Numbered from the stretch's first letter, positions 36,883 to 46,670 are shown. The stretch is DNA of 64,000 bases from an uncultured Clostridia bacterium (GCA_948530865.1 CAOTKV010000004.1:52754-116753); one strand, 5' to 3'. A program made the numbers and translations. The notes: a model not told the origin generated them from the letters alone.

Positions 36883-38643
36883 ATAAAAAATTTTTATGAA
36901 GGTATTTTAAGTATAAAAGACAAAATGGCACCAAGTTACATAAATAACAAAAATCCAAAGTACTTAGAAATAGATGGAAAATTTTATAGTGGTATACTAA
37001 TAATTGATTATTATAGAGAATATAGTGAAATAATTTTCAAAAACATTATAAATACAAATGTAAATATGAATATATCAATATTTTATGAAAAACAAGACAC
37101 TTATAAAACAATAAAGGAATTAACTTATTTTATTGGTAATGTTGGTGTTGATTTAAAGTCTGGTAATACTAATAGAGAAGACATTGATATTGCTGCATAT
37201 ACTTACAATGATGCGAAATATATTAGAAAAGAAATGCAAGTAAACAATGAAGAAATGTATTTTCTTTATACATATATAGATATTATAGGTGAAAGTGAAA
37301 AGGAAGTAGAAAGAAATATAAACAAGATTGAAGGAATATTACAGGCTTCAGGAATGATGACAAGAAAAGCTAATTTTAGAGAAGAACAAATCTATTTTTC
37401 TTGTCTACCACTAATGATAAATAACAAAGATATAAAAGAAATTTCGCGAAGAAATATTTTAGGAAGTGGTTTAATTTCAACCTATCCATTTATATCTTCA
37501 AATATTTGTGATGAGAATGGAATCTTTATAGGAACTAATATTTATAATAATTCTATGATTTTAATTGATAGATTTAATAAAGAAAAATACAAGAATGCAA
37601 ATATGTGTATATTTGGGACAAGTGGTGCTGGAAAATCATTTTATACAAAGTTATTAATTTTAAGGTATAGAATTTATGGTTTGGAACAATACATTATTGA
37701 TCCAGAAAGAGAATATAATAATATTTGCCAAAACTTAGATGGAATATGTATTAAATTTGGGCCTAGTTCTGAATCTTATATAAATATTTTAGATATAAGA
37801 GAAGATTGTATTGAAGAAGAAAAGGGTTTTTTAACTACAAAAATAGGAAAATTAAGGGGATTCTTTAGCTTAGTTTTTGGTGAATTAGATGAAGAGAATG
37901 TTGCTATGTTAGAAGAAAAATTAATAGAAATGTATAGGGAAAAGTCTATTACTTTTGATGATGAATCTTTATATAAAATAAAAGATAATACAAAAGTATT
38001 TAAAGAAAGTAAAGATATGCCTATATTAGAAGATTTATATAAAGTTTTAGAAAAAGATGAAAAAACGGAATTTTTTAAGAGAAAATTATATCCATTTATA
38101 TTTGGTTCTTTAAAATTTTTGAATAATTATACAAATGTAGAATTAGAAAACAAGTTAATTGTTGGAGATATATATGAACTCGGAGAAGAAAATTTGAAAT
38201 ATGGAATGTATATTTTTACAGATTTATTTTGGGATAAGATAAAAAAAGATAGGAATAAAAATAAAGCTATATATATGGATGAAATTTGGAGATTAATAGG
38301 TGTTACATCAAATAAATTTGTAGCAAGCTTTATTTATAAAATATTTAAAACAATAAGGAAGTATGGAGGAAGTGCTGTTGCAATAACACAAGATGTTTCA
38401 GATTTATTTAGTTTGAATAATGGTGCTTATGGTAAAAGCATATTAAATAATTCAAGTATAAAATCATTTTTTTCTTTAGAGGAAGAAAATATATTAGTTT
38501 TAGAAAAATATGCAAATATTTCTGAAAAAGAAAAAATAGAAATTAAATCTTTAAAAAGAGGCGAAAGCTTAATGTTTATAGGAGATAATCATATATTAGC
38601 AAGAATAGATAGTTCAGAAGATGAAAAAGAGGTGATAAATTAA
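36883..38643 (+). CDS. VirB4/TraE-type conjugation ATPase, apparent AUA start
   Basis: VirB4 proteins power assembly and transfer in type IV secretion systems. From ATA 36883 the product has 586 residues. The N-terminal half is the VirB4 N-domain (YLEIDGKFYSGILIIDYYRE); Walker A CIFGTSGAGKSFYTK is near 245-252; IDPEREYNNICQNLDG follows; Walker B KAIYMDEIWRLIG is near 461; AVAITQDVSDLFS is the typical sensor region. AGGAGG lies 7 bases before ATA; ATG 36925 has no ribosome-binding site and ATG 36879 leads to a stop after six codons. The stop is one base before the next ATG, so the operon is tight. Confidence 0.88.
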   Translation: MKNFYEGILSIKDKMAPSYINNKNPKYLEIDGKFYSGILIIDYYREYSEIIFKNIINTNVNMNISIFYEKQDTYKTIKELTYFIGNVGVDLKSGNTNREDIDIAAYTYNDAKYIRKEMQVNNEEMYFLYTYIDIIGESEKEVERNINKIEGILQASGMMTRKANFREEQIYFSCLPLMINNKDIKEISRRNILGSGLISTYPFISSNICDENGIFIGTNIYNNSMILIDRFNKEKYKNANMCIFGTSGAGKSFYTKLLILRYRIYGLEQYIIDPEREYNNICQNLDGICIKFGPSSESYINILDIREDCIEEEKGFLTTKIGKLRGFFSLVFGELDEENVAMLEEKLIEMYREKSITFDDESLYKIKDNTKVFKESKDMPILEDLYKVLEKDEKTEFFKRKLYPFIFGSLKFLNNYTNVELENKLIVGDIYELGEENLKYGMYIFTDLFWDKIKKDRNKNKAIYMDEIWRLIGVTSNKFVASFIYKIFKTIRKYGGSAVAITQDVSDLFSLNNGAYGKSILNNSSIKSFFSLEEENILVLEKYANISEKEKIEIKSLKRGESLMFIGDNHILARIDSSEDEKEVIN

Positions 38644-38644
38644 T

Positions 38645-39736
38645 ATGAAAGTAATTACAGCAATAGGAATACCAGAGATTAATAAAAGATTAAAAAATGA
38701 AAATATATATGAAGTTATTGGAAGAGATATTCAGTATCAAGAAGGAATTATTGAAGTATTAGAAGAAAGAGAAGATATTGAAGGATTAATTATAAGTAAT
38801 ATTTTACCAGAAGAAGTAGAATTTAAAGAATTAATTTACAAAATATTAGAGATTGCTTCTAAAATAGAAATAATAGTTTTTTTAAAAGAAAAAAATGAAG
38901 AAATAGAAATGTTTTTAAATAGCCAAAAAATATATAAAATATATTATTTAAATGATTATGAACAATTTTTTATGAGTTTTAAAAAGTCTAATTTATCTAA
39001 AGAAGATATTTCTAAAAGCATAGAAGACTTTAAAAAAATAATATTAAAAAATCCATTAAAAGAATTTAATAAAGAAAAAAATATGAATGAAAAAAGTATT
39101 TTGTCAAGAGGTAAGATAATATCAATTACAGGTGTTTTTGGGACTGGAAAGAGTATAATATCAATAATTATAGCAAAGTACTTAAGTAAAAATAGAAAAG
39201 TACTTTTAATAGATTCAGATTATTTTAATTGTAGTATAAATACTATATTAGGAACAAGTAACAATAAAAATAGTATATATAAATATAATGAAAATTTATC
39301 AATATTATTTTTAGAAGAGAATTATTTTTATAGTTATGAAAATATTAATCAATTATTTGTAAAAATAAAGGAAGAATTTGACTTTATAATAATAGATACT
39401 TCATCAAATTTAGAAATTGATAAAAATAGATTTATATTAAGTAATTCTTCCAAAGTAATAACTCTAATAGAACCTAATTTATCAGAAGTAAAGAAATCAA
39501 ATATATTTTTAGAAAAAATTATAAGAGATTTTGAGATAGACATTTCTAAGGTAAATATAATTTTTAATAAAATAAACAAATATAAAATATCTAAAAGAAT
39601 ACTAAAAGAAATATATTCAGAAATTAATATTCTTGGAGAAATCGAATATAGCGAAAAATACAATTTAATAATAAATAAAAATATTTTTAAAGATCAAAAC
39701 ATATATGAAGATATTTTTCAAAAATTATTAGAATAG
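38645..39736 (+). CDS. ParA/MinD-like (CpaE-type) P-loop ATPase in the VirB4 operon
   Basis: The 363-residue protein has an N-terminal receiver-like alpha/beta region (1-130) without obvious catalytic residues, then a SIMIBI-class P-loop: SITGVFGTGKSIISIIIAKYL (GVFGTGKS about 163-170), VLLIDSDYFNCSINTILG and FDFIIIDTSSNLEID. The Walker A lacks the signature first lysine of ParA (GxxGxGKS rather than KGGxGKT). The organisation resembles CpaE-like localisation factors and VirC1-like ATPases. It follows VirB4 directly and may position the apparatus, which is an inference. Confidence 0.75.
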   Translation: MKVITAIGIPEINKRLKNENIYEVIGRDIQYQEGIIEVLEEREDIEGLIISNILPEEVEFKELIYKILEIASKIEIIVFLKEKNEEIEMFLNSQKIYKIYYLNDYEQFFMSFKKSNLSKEDISKSIEDFKKIILKNPLKEFNKEKNMNEKSILSRGKIISITGVFGTGKSIISIIIAKYLSKNRKVLLIDSDYFNCSINTILGTSNNKNSIYKYNENLSILFLEENYFYSYENINQLFVKIKEEFDFIIIDTSSNLEIDKNRFILSNSSKVITLIEPNLSEVKKSNIFLEKIIRDFEIDISKVNIIFNKINKYKISKRILKEIYSEINILGEIEYSEKYNLIINKNIFKDQNIYEDIFQKLLE

Positions 39737-39743
39737 GAGTAAT

Positions 39744-40460
39744 ATGAATAATTTAGAAGTAGAAAATGAAGTTAATAAATATGAAATAAGTTTATATGAT
39801 AAGCAAAAGAATTTTATAGAAACGGATTTAGGAAAAACAATAAATGCAGGTTTGGATATTGGAATAAAAGCATTATTACCAAATTTAATAGAAAATCAAG
39901 TAATCTCTATAAAAAATGCAATTATAGAACAAGGGTTTAAAAGTGGAATAAAGGAAACTATAAATTCCTGTTTAGATGTTGGAAAAAGTATTTCTGGAGT
40001 TGTAACTGGAAATTTTGAAAATATTTCACAAGTTCAATTAGCAGTAAAAAGTGGAGGTGTTTTAGATACTATATCCAAAATATTAGATATGGCTATAAAT
40101 TTGGCCAAAAGTAAGAATTTAATAAGTAATAATATTTCTAAAATTTTAAAACAAGGAAAAAATACAATCATAAGTTCCATAAGTGACAAAATAGAAGAAA
40201 CTCTTTCAGAACAATTAAAAGCGGTCGAAAAATTAGAAAAATATTGTGAAAATTGGGGTAAAGCTTACGGAAATCAAGATTTTTTAAATATGGAAAAAGC
40301 ATATAAAAATATAGAAAATTATTTAAATAAAACAATACCTTTGGAAAATACAATAAAAGAGGCAAGGAAGATTGAAAATATACATAATCTTATAAAAAAT
40401 AATGGAAAAAACTTTAATATTTCGCCAGAAGAAAAGACTTTAGCAGAAAAATTAATATAA
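39744..40460 (+). CDS. Hypothetical helical protein, last gene of the VirB4 operon
   Basis: I do not recognise this 238-residue protein. It is almost entirely helical, with a central stretch rich in small and hydrophobic residues (NAGLDIGIKALLPNLIENQ, then SGGVLDTISKILDMAINLAK) and a charged C-terminal half with coiled-coil tendency. No signal peptide or clear membrane segment is present. An AGGAG site 5 bases before ATG and 7-base spacing from the ParA-like gene indicate coupled translation. Confidence 0.75.
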   Translation: MNNLEVENEVNKYEISLYDKQKNFIETDLGKTINAGLDIGIKALLPNLIENQVISIKNAIIEQGFKSGIKETINSCLDVGKSISGVVTGNFENISQVQLAVKSGGVLDTISKILDMAINLAKSKNLISNNISKILKQGKNTIISSISDKIEETLSEQLKAVEKLEKYCENWGKAYGNQDFLNMEKAYKNIENYLNKTIPLENTIKEARKIENIHNLIKNNGKNFNISPEEKTLAEKLI

Positions 40461-40499
40461 ATTTAAATGTTATTTTTTTATAAAAAAGCCCCTTTTTTC

Positions 40500-40529
40500 T
40501 TGCTTTTTTGGTTATATTTATTATATAAT
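40500..40529 (+). promoter_or_regulatory. gyrA promoter
   Basis: TTGCTT (40500-40505) and TATAAT (40524-40529), 18 bases apart. Confidence 0.65.
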
Positions 40530-40565
40530 GCAAGTGTATAAAAATCGAAGAAAAGAGGTTAATGA

Positions 40566-43007
40566 ATGGAAAGGCAAGATGAAAGAATAATCGAAAGAAA
40601 TATTGAAGCAGAAATGAAAACAGCATATATAGATTATGCAATGAGTGTTATAGTTTCACGTGCTTTACCAGATGTTAGAGACGGTTTAAAACCTGTTCAT
40701 AGAAGAATTCTTTATTCTATGCATGAAGATGGAATAACATCAGATAAGCCATATAGAAAATGTGCTAACACAGTTGGATCTGTTTTAGGAAGATATCATC
40801 CACACGGAGATTCTTCAGTATATGATGCAATGGTTAGACTTGCTCAAGATTTTTCAATGAGATATATGTTAATAGATGGACATGGAAACTTTGGTTCAAT
40901 AGATGGCGATGGTGCAGCTGCAATGAGGTACACAGAATCTAGAATGTCAAAAATTGCAGAGCAAATGTTAGTTGATATTGAAAAAAATACTGTTGATTTC
41001 ATGCCAAACTATGATGATAGATTACAAGAACCAACAGTTCTACCTTCAAAAATACCAGCATTATTAGTAAATGGTTCATCAGGAATTGCTGTAGGTATGG
41101 CAACAAATATACCACCACATAATTTAACAGAAATTATAGATGGAACAATAAAAGTTATAGACAATCCTGATACTACAAATGAAGAATTAATGGAAGTTGT
41201 AAAAGGTCCAGATTTTCCAACAGGAGCTATGATTCTTGGAAAAGAGGGTATAAGAGATGCGTATACAACGGGTAGAGGAAAAATTATTGTAAGAGCAGAA
41301 ACAGAAATTGAAGAAATGTCTGGAAATAAACAAAGAATAATAGTTACATCTCTTCCATATCAAGTAAACAAAGCAAATTTAATTATAAAAATAGATCAAT
41401 TAGTTAAAGATAGAAAAATTGAAGGAATTTCAGAAGTTAGAGACGAATCTGATAGAAAAGAAAGAGTTAGAATCGTTATAGAATTAAAAAGAGATGCAAG
41501 ACCACAAGTTATATTAAATCAATTATTCAAACACACACAAATGCAAGATACTTTTGGAGTTATAATGCTTGCTTTGGTTGATGGGCAACCAATTGAATTA
41601 ACATTAAAACAATGTTTAGTAGAATATATCAAACATAGAAAAGAAGTCGTTTTAAGAAGAACAAAATTTGAGTTAGACAAAGCAGAAGCAAGAGCTCATA
41701 TATTAGAAGGTTTAATTATTGCTATTGATAATATTGATGAAGTTATTAGAATAATTCGTGAGTCTTACGATGATGCAAAAGAAAGATTAATGGAAAGATT
41801 TAACCTTTCTGAAATTCAATCACAAGCTATCTTGGATATGCAATTAAAGAGATTACAAGGATTACAAAGAGAAAAACTAGAAGAAGAATATCAAGAATTA
41901 ATGAGATTGATTGCATATTATAAAGAAATATTAGCTAGTGAAACATTAGTATATGATATTATTAAAACAGAACTTATAGAAATAAGAGATAAATTTGGAG
42001 ATGAAAGATTAACAAAAATTGCTCCAGCAGAAGGAGAGTTTGAAGAAGAAGACTTAATTAAAGAAGAGCAAGTTGTTATCACATTAACAAGATTTGGATA
42101 TATTAAAAGATTACCAGTAGATACATATAAGAGCCAAAGAAGAGGTGGAAAAGGTATTACTGGAATGACAACAAAAGAAGGAGATTTTGTAAAAACAATA
42201 TTCTCATCTTCTTCACATGATACATTACTATTCTTTAGTAATAAAGGTAAAATGTACAGATTACGTGGATTTGAGATTCCAGAAGCTGGAAGAACAGCTA
42301 AAGGAACAGCTATTGTTAATTTACTAAATCTTGAAGCAGGAGAAAAAATATCTGCTGTTATACCAATTCAAAACTTTGCAGATGGTAAATATTTATTAAT
42401 GGGAACAAAGAATGGTTTAATTAAGAAAACACCATTAAAAGAATATGATTCTAATAGAAAAAATGGTTTAATGGGAATTACATTAAAAGATGATGATGAA
42501 TTAATAGATGTTAGATTAACTGATGGCGAAGATAATGTTGTTTTAGTAACTAAAAAAGGTTTAAGTATAACATTTGACGAAAAAGATGTTAGACCAGTAG
42601 GTAGAACTGCTCAAGGTGTTATAGGAATGAGAATAGATGATAATGATAGCGTTATAGGTATGGAACCAATTGTTAGTGGAAGCAATGCAACATTACTTGC
42701 TATTACAGAAAACGGATTTGGAAAGAGAACAGAACTTGATGAATACAGAGTTCAAAATAGAGGTGGAAGAGGAGTTATAACATATAAAGTTACTCCAAAA
42801 ACAGGTGAAATTGTAGGAATCAAGATTGTATCTGGAGTAGAAGATATAATGCTTTCAACAGATACAGGAACATTAATAAGATTAAAGTCTGGAGAAATAA
42901 GTGTTTTAGGAAGAGCAACACAAGGTGTTACCTTGATGAGAACAAATGAAGGTAAAGTTGTTAGTGTTGAAAAGATTGTTGAAGAAGACGATGATTATAT
43001 AATCTAA
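40566..43007 (+). CDS. gyrA: DNA gyrase subunit A
   Basis: GyrA carries the DNA breakage-reunion activity. The 813-residue protein begins with DYAMSVIVSRALPDVRDGLKP after a short helix, has the catalytic Tyr122 in AAAMRYTESRMSK, the quinolone-resistance region HPHGDSSVYDAMVRLAQ, and a C-terminal beta-pinwheel with GyrA boxes including QRRGGKGITG, the gyrase-specific element that separates it from ParC. Start at ATG 40566 behind AGAGG. Acidic C-terminal tail EEDDDYII. It is separated from gyrB by the VirB4 operon. Confidence 0.98.
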   Translation: MERQDERIIERNIEAEMKTAYIDYAMSVIVSRALPDVRDGLKPVHRRILYSMHEDGITSDKPYRKCANTVGSVLGRYHPHGDSSVYDAMVRLAQDFSMRYMLIDGHGNFGSIDGDGAAAMRYTESRMSKIAEQMLVDIEKNTVDFMPNYDDRLQEPTVLPSKIPALLVNGSSGIAVGMATNIPPHNLTEIIDGTIKVIDNPDTTNEELMEVVKGPDFPTGAMILGKEGIRDAYTTGRGKIIVRAETEIEEMSGNKQRIIVTSLPYQVNKANLIIKIDQLVKDRKIEGISEVRDESDRKERVRIVIELKRDARPQVILNQLFKHTQMQDTFGVIMLALVDGQPIELTLKQCLVEYIKHRKEVVLRRTKFELDKAEARAHILEGLIIAIDNIDEVIRIIRESYDDAKERLMERFNLSEIQSQAILDMQLKRLQGLQREKLEEEYQELMRLIAYYKEILASETLVYDIIKTELIEIRDKFGDERLTKIAPAEGEFEEEDLIKEEQVVITLTRFGYIKRLPVDTYKSQRRGGKGITGMTTKEGDFVKTIFSSSSHDTLLFFSNKGKMYRLRGFEIPEAGRTAKGTAIVNLLNLEAGEKISAVIPIQNFADGKYLLMGTKNGLIKKTPLKEYDSNRKNGLMGITLKDDDELIDVRLTDGEDNVVLVTKKGLSITFDEKDVRPVGRTAQGVIGMRIDDNDSVIGMEPIVSGSNATLLAITENGFGKRTELDEYRVQNRGGRGVITYKVTPKTGEIVGIKIVSGVEDIMLSTDTGTLIRLKSGEISVLGRATQGVTLMRTNEGKVVSVEKIVEEDDDYII

Positions 43008-43068
43008 AGTTAATAGAAAATTATTTGACAAAGAGTAACTTTAAGAATATTTATAAAAGAAAATAAAG

Positions 43069-43103
43069 AAAAAAGAAATCTGATTTTTCAGATTTCTTTT
43101 TTA
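43069..43103. terminator. Bidirectional terminator between gyrA and dnaI-like gene
   Basis: AAGAAATCTGA and TCAGATTTCTT form an 11-bp stem flanked by A and T runs on both sides. The stop codon of the leftward gene lies inside the stem. Confidence 0.85.
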
Positions 43104-44110
43104 GCTTTTTTAAAACGTAAATCTTCACCAAATAAACGATAAAATTTATAATATCCAGTAAGTCTTGAACCAATTCTTGTTGTATATGTATTAAAAAGTT
43201 CTGTAATATTAAGATTTGTAGAAATTATAGTTTTAGTAATCTTATGATTTTGATTTAGAAGACGAGTATTTATAATTGTAAATAATTCTGTAATTTTGGT
43301 ATCAGTTATTTTTTCTGTACCTAAATCATCTATTATAAGTAAATCAACATCTAATATATTTTTATATAAATCAAATTTTGCGTTTTCCTTTTCAAATTTT
43401 GCTGCATTTATTTCATCAAACATGACAGGTGCTGTTTGATAAAGAACAGTTTTTCCAGATTTTAAAATTTCATTTGCAATACAGTTAATTAAAAATGTTT
43501 TCCCAACACCAGTATTACCAGTAAAAATTAAATTTTTTTCTTCAGGATTATCAAAATTTTCAATAAAAGATGAAACGGCATCTTTTATTTTTTTAATGTT
43601 TTCTTTTGGAGATAATTCTGATTTATATTTTTCAAAATCAGGTTTATCTGAAAAGATTCTTATATTAAAATTAGAAAAATTTTCTCTTTCTAAATTTCCC
43701 ATATTTGATTTGTTATAAGCTATATCAAAGATACGTTGTTTTAGACATGAACACATTATGGAAGAACTATCTTTTTGAATATATCCCATATCTTTACACA
43801 ATTTGCAGTCAAAATGTGGATTAAGATAGTTATTTTCTTTAGAAAGATTTTTAATAAAAGCATTTTTTTCTTTTATTAAGCTATTATTTTTCTTTTTTAA
43901 GTCTGATAAAATAGATGCTTGTTCTTTTTTGTTAGACATTAGTATTGCTTTAGAAGCTTTTATAGAATTTGAAGATAATTCATTTTCAATTTCTAAAAGT
44001 CTTGGATTTACAGAAAGTAAATCTTTTTTTCTTTGCTCAGCTTCTGATATTGCTTTATTACGTTTTAATTCATATTCATGTAAAATTTGATTTAATAGTG
44101 AATTATCCAT
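43088..44110 (-). CDS. dnaI: DnaI/DnaC-like replicative helicase loader
   Basis: The 340-residue AAA+ protein has an N-terminal helical part, a zinc-binding cluster (CKLCKDMGYI then CSC, about 102-122), Walker A IFTGNTGVGKTFLIN near 200, Walker B VDLLIIDDLGTEK and the sensor region TIISTNLNITEL. It ends RLFGEDLRFKK. This layout is that of the Firmicutes DnaI/DnaC-type loaders that place the DnaB-type helicase on DNA. It is transcribed with the dnaD gene, 66 bases upstream. The symbol is assigned by family likeness. Confidence 0.9.
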   Translation of the reverse strand: MDNSLLNQILHEYELKRNKAISEAEQRKKDLLSVNPRLLEIENELSSNSIKASKAILMSNKKEQASILSDLKKKNNSLIKEKNAFIKNLSKENNYLNPHFDCKLCKDMGYIQKDSSSIMCSCLKQRIFDIAYNKSNMGNLERENFSNFNIRIFSDKPDFEKYKSELSPKENIKKIKDAVSSFIENFDNPEEKNLIFTGNTGVGKTFLINCIANEILKSGKTVLYQTAPVMFDEINAAKFEKENAKFDLYKNILDVDLLIIDDLGTEKITDTKITELFTIINTRLLNQNHKITKTIISTNLNITELFNTYTTRIGSRLTGYYKFYRLFGEDLRFKKAKKEI

Positions 44111-44176
44111 ACAAAGTCCTTTTTCTAAATTTAGGTTTGATTGTTATTATTAATTATTATAAACCTATAAAAATAA

Positions 44177-45136
44177 TTAATTTTCGTATAAAGATTCCAA
44201 GTTATCGAAAGTACTTTGAGTATATTCAAAAGCAACTTTTTGAACTTGTTTTGCTCTAGTATCTTTTTCTTTTAATGATTGTAAATATGTATTTACTTCA
44301 TCAACAGTTCGTAAGTCTTTTTTGTGCCAATCTGTAAGTAAAGTATCTATGTAATCAAAACGAATTTTATTTTTTGAAGATGCATTTTTTAAAGCAATAT
44401 CTATAATATCGATAGAAAAACCATAGTTTTCAGTCCATTTAACGATATCTTCTTCTTCATATGTTGTAAGTTTTCTATATAAATTTAACTTCTTACTAAT
44501 TTGATTATTTATGCTATTACGTTTTTCTTGTTTTTCAAAATAATCTTCTAAATCATTAAAGGTTTTTATGTTATTTTTACTCCATGCTTCTGCTGTTGCT
44601 TGAATATAATTTTTATGCAATGCACGTTTATCGAAAGCATAACTAAAAAGAGCAAGCATAACTTGTTCATCAAAACCGTATTTATTAAACCAAAGATCAA
44701 TGTCATTATACCAAGTTGGAGACATTACACCTTGGAAAAATTGTGAATTAATATTATCAATAGCTTTTGCTCTATATTGATTTTGTGAGTTTTTAATGGC
44801 ATCTTCAGGAGAAGATGTAACTTTTGGAGAGTAAAGTTTTGATAATTCTATTTCTTGAATATTAGCTAGAACATAGCCATCAGTTTTCTTAACTAAAAGT
44901 CCTTTTTCTTCCCAAAATTCAATAGAATCTTTAACTGTTGGAAAATCTAGTGACAATGTTTTTGATAAATCATTTATTTTAATTTCTTTATTGTATTTTG
45001 ATAAAAAAAGCATATAGAAATATACTTTGATATATTCACCTTTTGCTTCAGGCAAATATTCTGTAAAAAAAACATCAGAAATCTCTGTACTAGAAAATAG
45101 AAGAGACTTATCATTCTGTGATAGCTTCATATTCAA
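44177..45136 (-). CDS. dnaD: Primosomal protein DnaD
   Basis: The 319-residue protein begins with a winged-helix region (about 20-90; INDLSKTLSLDFPTVKDSI, then a DGYVLANI turn) and contains two DnaD/DnaB_2 domains: WYNDIDLWFNKYGFDEQVML and YEEEDIVKWTENYGFSIDII, each ending in the YIQAT/YIDTLL type motif. DnaD proteins help DnaA and the helicase loader open and remodel DNA at oriC. Its pairing with a dnaI-like gene fits helicase loading. Confidence 0.92.
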   Translation of the reverse strand: MNMKLSQNDKSLLFSSTEISDVFFTEYLPEAKGEYIKVYFYMLFLSKYNKEIKINDLSKTLSLDFPTVKDSIEFWEEKGLLVKKTDGYVLANIQEIELSKLYSPKVTSSPEDAIKNSQNQYRAKAIDNINSQFFQGVMSPTWYNDIDLWFNKYGFDEQVMLALFSYAFDKRALHKNYIQATAEAWSKNNIKTFNDLEDYFEKQEKRNSINNQISKKLNLYRKLTTYEEEDIVKWTENYGFSIDIIDIALKNASSKNKIRFDYIDTLLTDWHKKDLRTVDEVNTYLQSLKEKDTRAKQVQKVAFEYTQSTFDNLESLYEN

Positions 45137-45291
45137 AACCCCTTTTTAACCCCTCAATTTAATTAATTTTCTTTAGTACAGTTTTGAAAAGATTATATCA
45201 TTTAAAACTGGGAAATACAAGAATTAAATTAAGTTATTAAATGGGAAAATTATTATTTGTGCGTGTAAATTTTTTACCTATATTAAATTAT

Positions 45292-45442
45292 GCTTTGTAG
45301 ATAATTCTAAAAATTTATCGTTCCTTGCTGGTCGACTTCACTTCGTTTCGCTCCAGCTCTGCATTAACTAACAGTAATTACTTTGTTCAACTGTTAGTAA
45401 AAACTGCGTGTCATTTTAAATTTTTAAATTATTCTACAAAGC
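45292..45442. repeat. 151-bp element with terminal inverted repeats (MITE-like)
   Basis: The left end begins GCTTTGTAGATAATTCTAAA and the right end, read on the other strand, begins GCTTTGTAGAATAATTTAAA. Inside is a second inverted pair, CTAACAGT and ACTGTTAG, and a patch much richer in G and C than the surroundings (TGGTCGACTTCACTTCG). No coding potential. It lies in the 348-base gap between dnaD and the VirB3-type gene, which otherwise shows nothing. Confidence 0.6.
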
Positions 45443-45484
45443 TTTAATAAAAATGTGCCCCAAATTACTTATACAAATATCAAT

Positions 45485-45766
45485 TTATTTTTTATATAAA
45501 TAAACATTTTGATTTTTTATAAATTTAATCATATATTTAAAAACGCTAATAAAACTTTCTTTGTTAATTCCTAAAATACTAATTAGTAAAACAGGTAAAA
45601 ATAGAGCTATAAAAACATAAATTTTTGTATTTATATTGTTAAAAATAGAGTTTACTAAAAAATAAATTATAACTCCAATAACTGTGTCTATTATAGCAGT
45701 ACTATAGTCTATAAAACCCAACAATTTTGGCTTGAAATTATAATTTTTTGGAAAAATAAAATGCAT
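45485..45766 (-). CDS. PrgI family (VirB3-type) membrane protein
   Basis: The 93-residue protein has the PrgI layout: a short basic-aromatic N-terminus (FIFPKNYNFKPKLLGFIDY), two membrane helices at about 24-42 and 48-66, and the C-terminal block SVFKYMIKFIKNQNVYLYKK. PrgI is the Gram-positive VirB3 equivalent and normally lies immediately upstream of VirB4. Here VirB4 is 7 kb away on the other strand. AAAGGAGGTTTT precedes ATG. Confidence 0.85.
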   Translation of the reverse strand: MHFIFPKNYNFKPKLLGFIDYSTAIIDTVIGVIIYFLVNSIFNNINTKIYVFIALFLPVLLISILGINKESFISVFKYMIKFIKNQNVYLYKK

Positions 45767-45777
45767 AAAACCTCCTT

Positions 45778-46653
45778 TTAATGAAGTTGAAATCCAGAAA
45801 TTCCTGATGAAACTGTTGTTGTAATTCCGCCAAACAATTCTTTTATATAGCTATTGGCTCTTATTAAAGCATAAATAATGCCAATGTATAAAATTTTTGA
45901 AATATTAGAATCTAAATTAAGTTCAATTGAAAAAGATAGGAGAAGTATAAGAGAAATTAATACTTGAACTAATAATAGTGATAGAAATGATTTTATCCAA
46001 ACTTTAAAAAACCATTCAGAACTATTTGTTAGTAAGCTTAAAAAAGCAAATGGACTTAATAATATAAAAATTTGTATCATTATATATCTAAGGGAATATG
46101 TAAATACAAGATTTATTAATCCAAAACTTATAAAAGATTTTATAATTCCATCAAATGAAAATATATTTAATAGTTCTCCAGATGTATAAAGATTTTTATT
46201 TATACTATCAATAAATGAAGAAAAAGTAATTGGCTTATTAAATATATTAAATCCAATTTCTGAAATTGATGATGTTATAATATAAATTATATTTATAATT
46301 TGTTCGCAGATCCAAAGAGAAGAATTCATTATGGCTATAAAAATGATAGCTTTGAAAACAAATTGTTTTGGAGAATCGATTTGAGAATATGTTAAGTGTG
46401 AAATCAAATAGTTTATTGAATAGTAAAGAATAATTCCTAAAATAAGACTATTGCAAATTAGGAGAATACCTTCAGAAACAGAAGAACCTAAAATTCTTTG
46501 AAAAGATTCGCTTTTTAAAATGTCTGGTGAAATAAAAGTTAAATAATCTAAAGTGCTGTAAATTGTGTTATCAATAGAAGAGAAGGTTTTAGAAAATAAT
46601 TCATTAATTGAATTTAAAATAGCTTCTGTTAAATTTATTTTTTCTTCTTCCAT
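45778..46653 (-). CDS. VirB6/TrbL-type polytopic membrane protein
   Basis: The 291-residue protein has about six membrane segments after a helical N-terminus, with SPFAFLSLLTNSSEWFFKVWIKSFLSLLLVQ in the second half (quoted regions lie about 195-225), a pattern typical of TrbL/VirB6 channel proteins of Gram-positive conjugation systems. It ends in a Gly/Ser-rich tail (GGITTTVSSGISGFQ). Its position between the VirB2-like and PrgI genes is the usual order. Confidence 0.8.
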   Translation of the reverse strand: MEEEKINLTEAILNSINELFSKTFSSIDNTIYSTLDYLTFISPDILKSESFQRILGSSVSEGILLICNSLILGIILYYSINYLISHLTYSQIDSPKQFVFKAIIFIAIMNSSLWICEQIINIIYIITSSISEIGFNIFNKPITFSSFIDSINKNLYTSGELLNIFSFDGIIKSFISFGLINLVFTYSLRYIMIQIFILLSPFAFLSLLTNSSEWFFKVWIKSFLSLLLVQVLISLILLLSFSIELNLDSNISKILYIGIIYALIRANSYIKELFGGITTTVSSGISGFQLH

Positions 46654-46670
46654 AAAAATCTCCTAATAAA

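Noticed and set aside
36879..36899. ATG 36879 as the VirB4 start
   Set aside because: It is only 3 bases after the ribosome-binding site and meets TGA after six codons; reaching the VirB4 frame would need another frame change without CGG.
40652..40667. parS-like AGTTTCACGTGCTTTA within gyrA
   Set aside because: Only the left part matches; four positions of the right half differ, and the sequence is explained by the conserved Val-Ser-Arg-Ala-Leu of GyrA.
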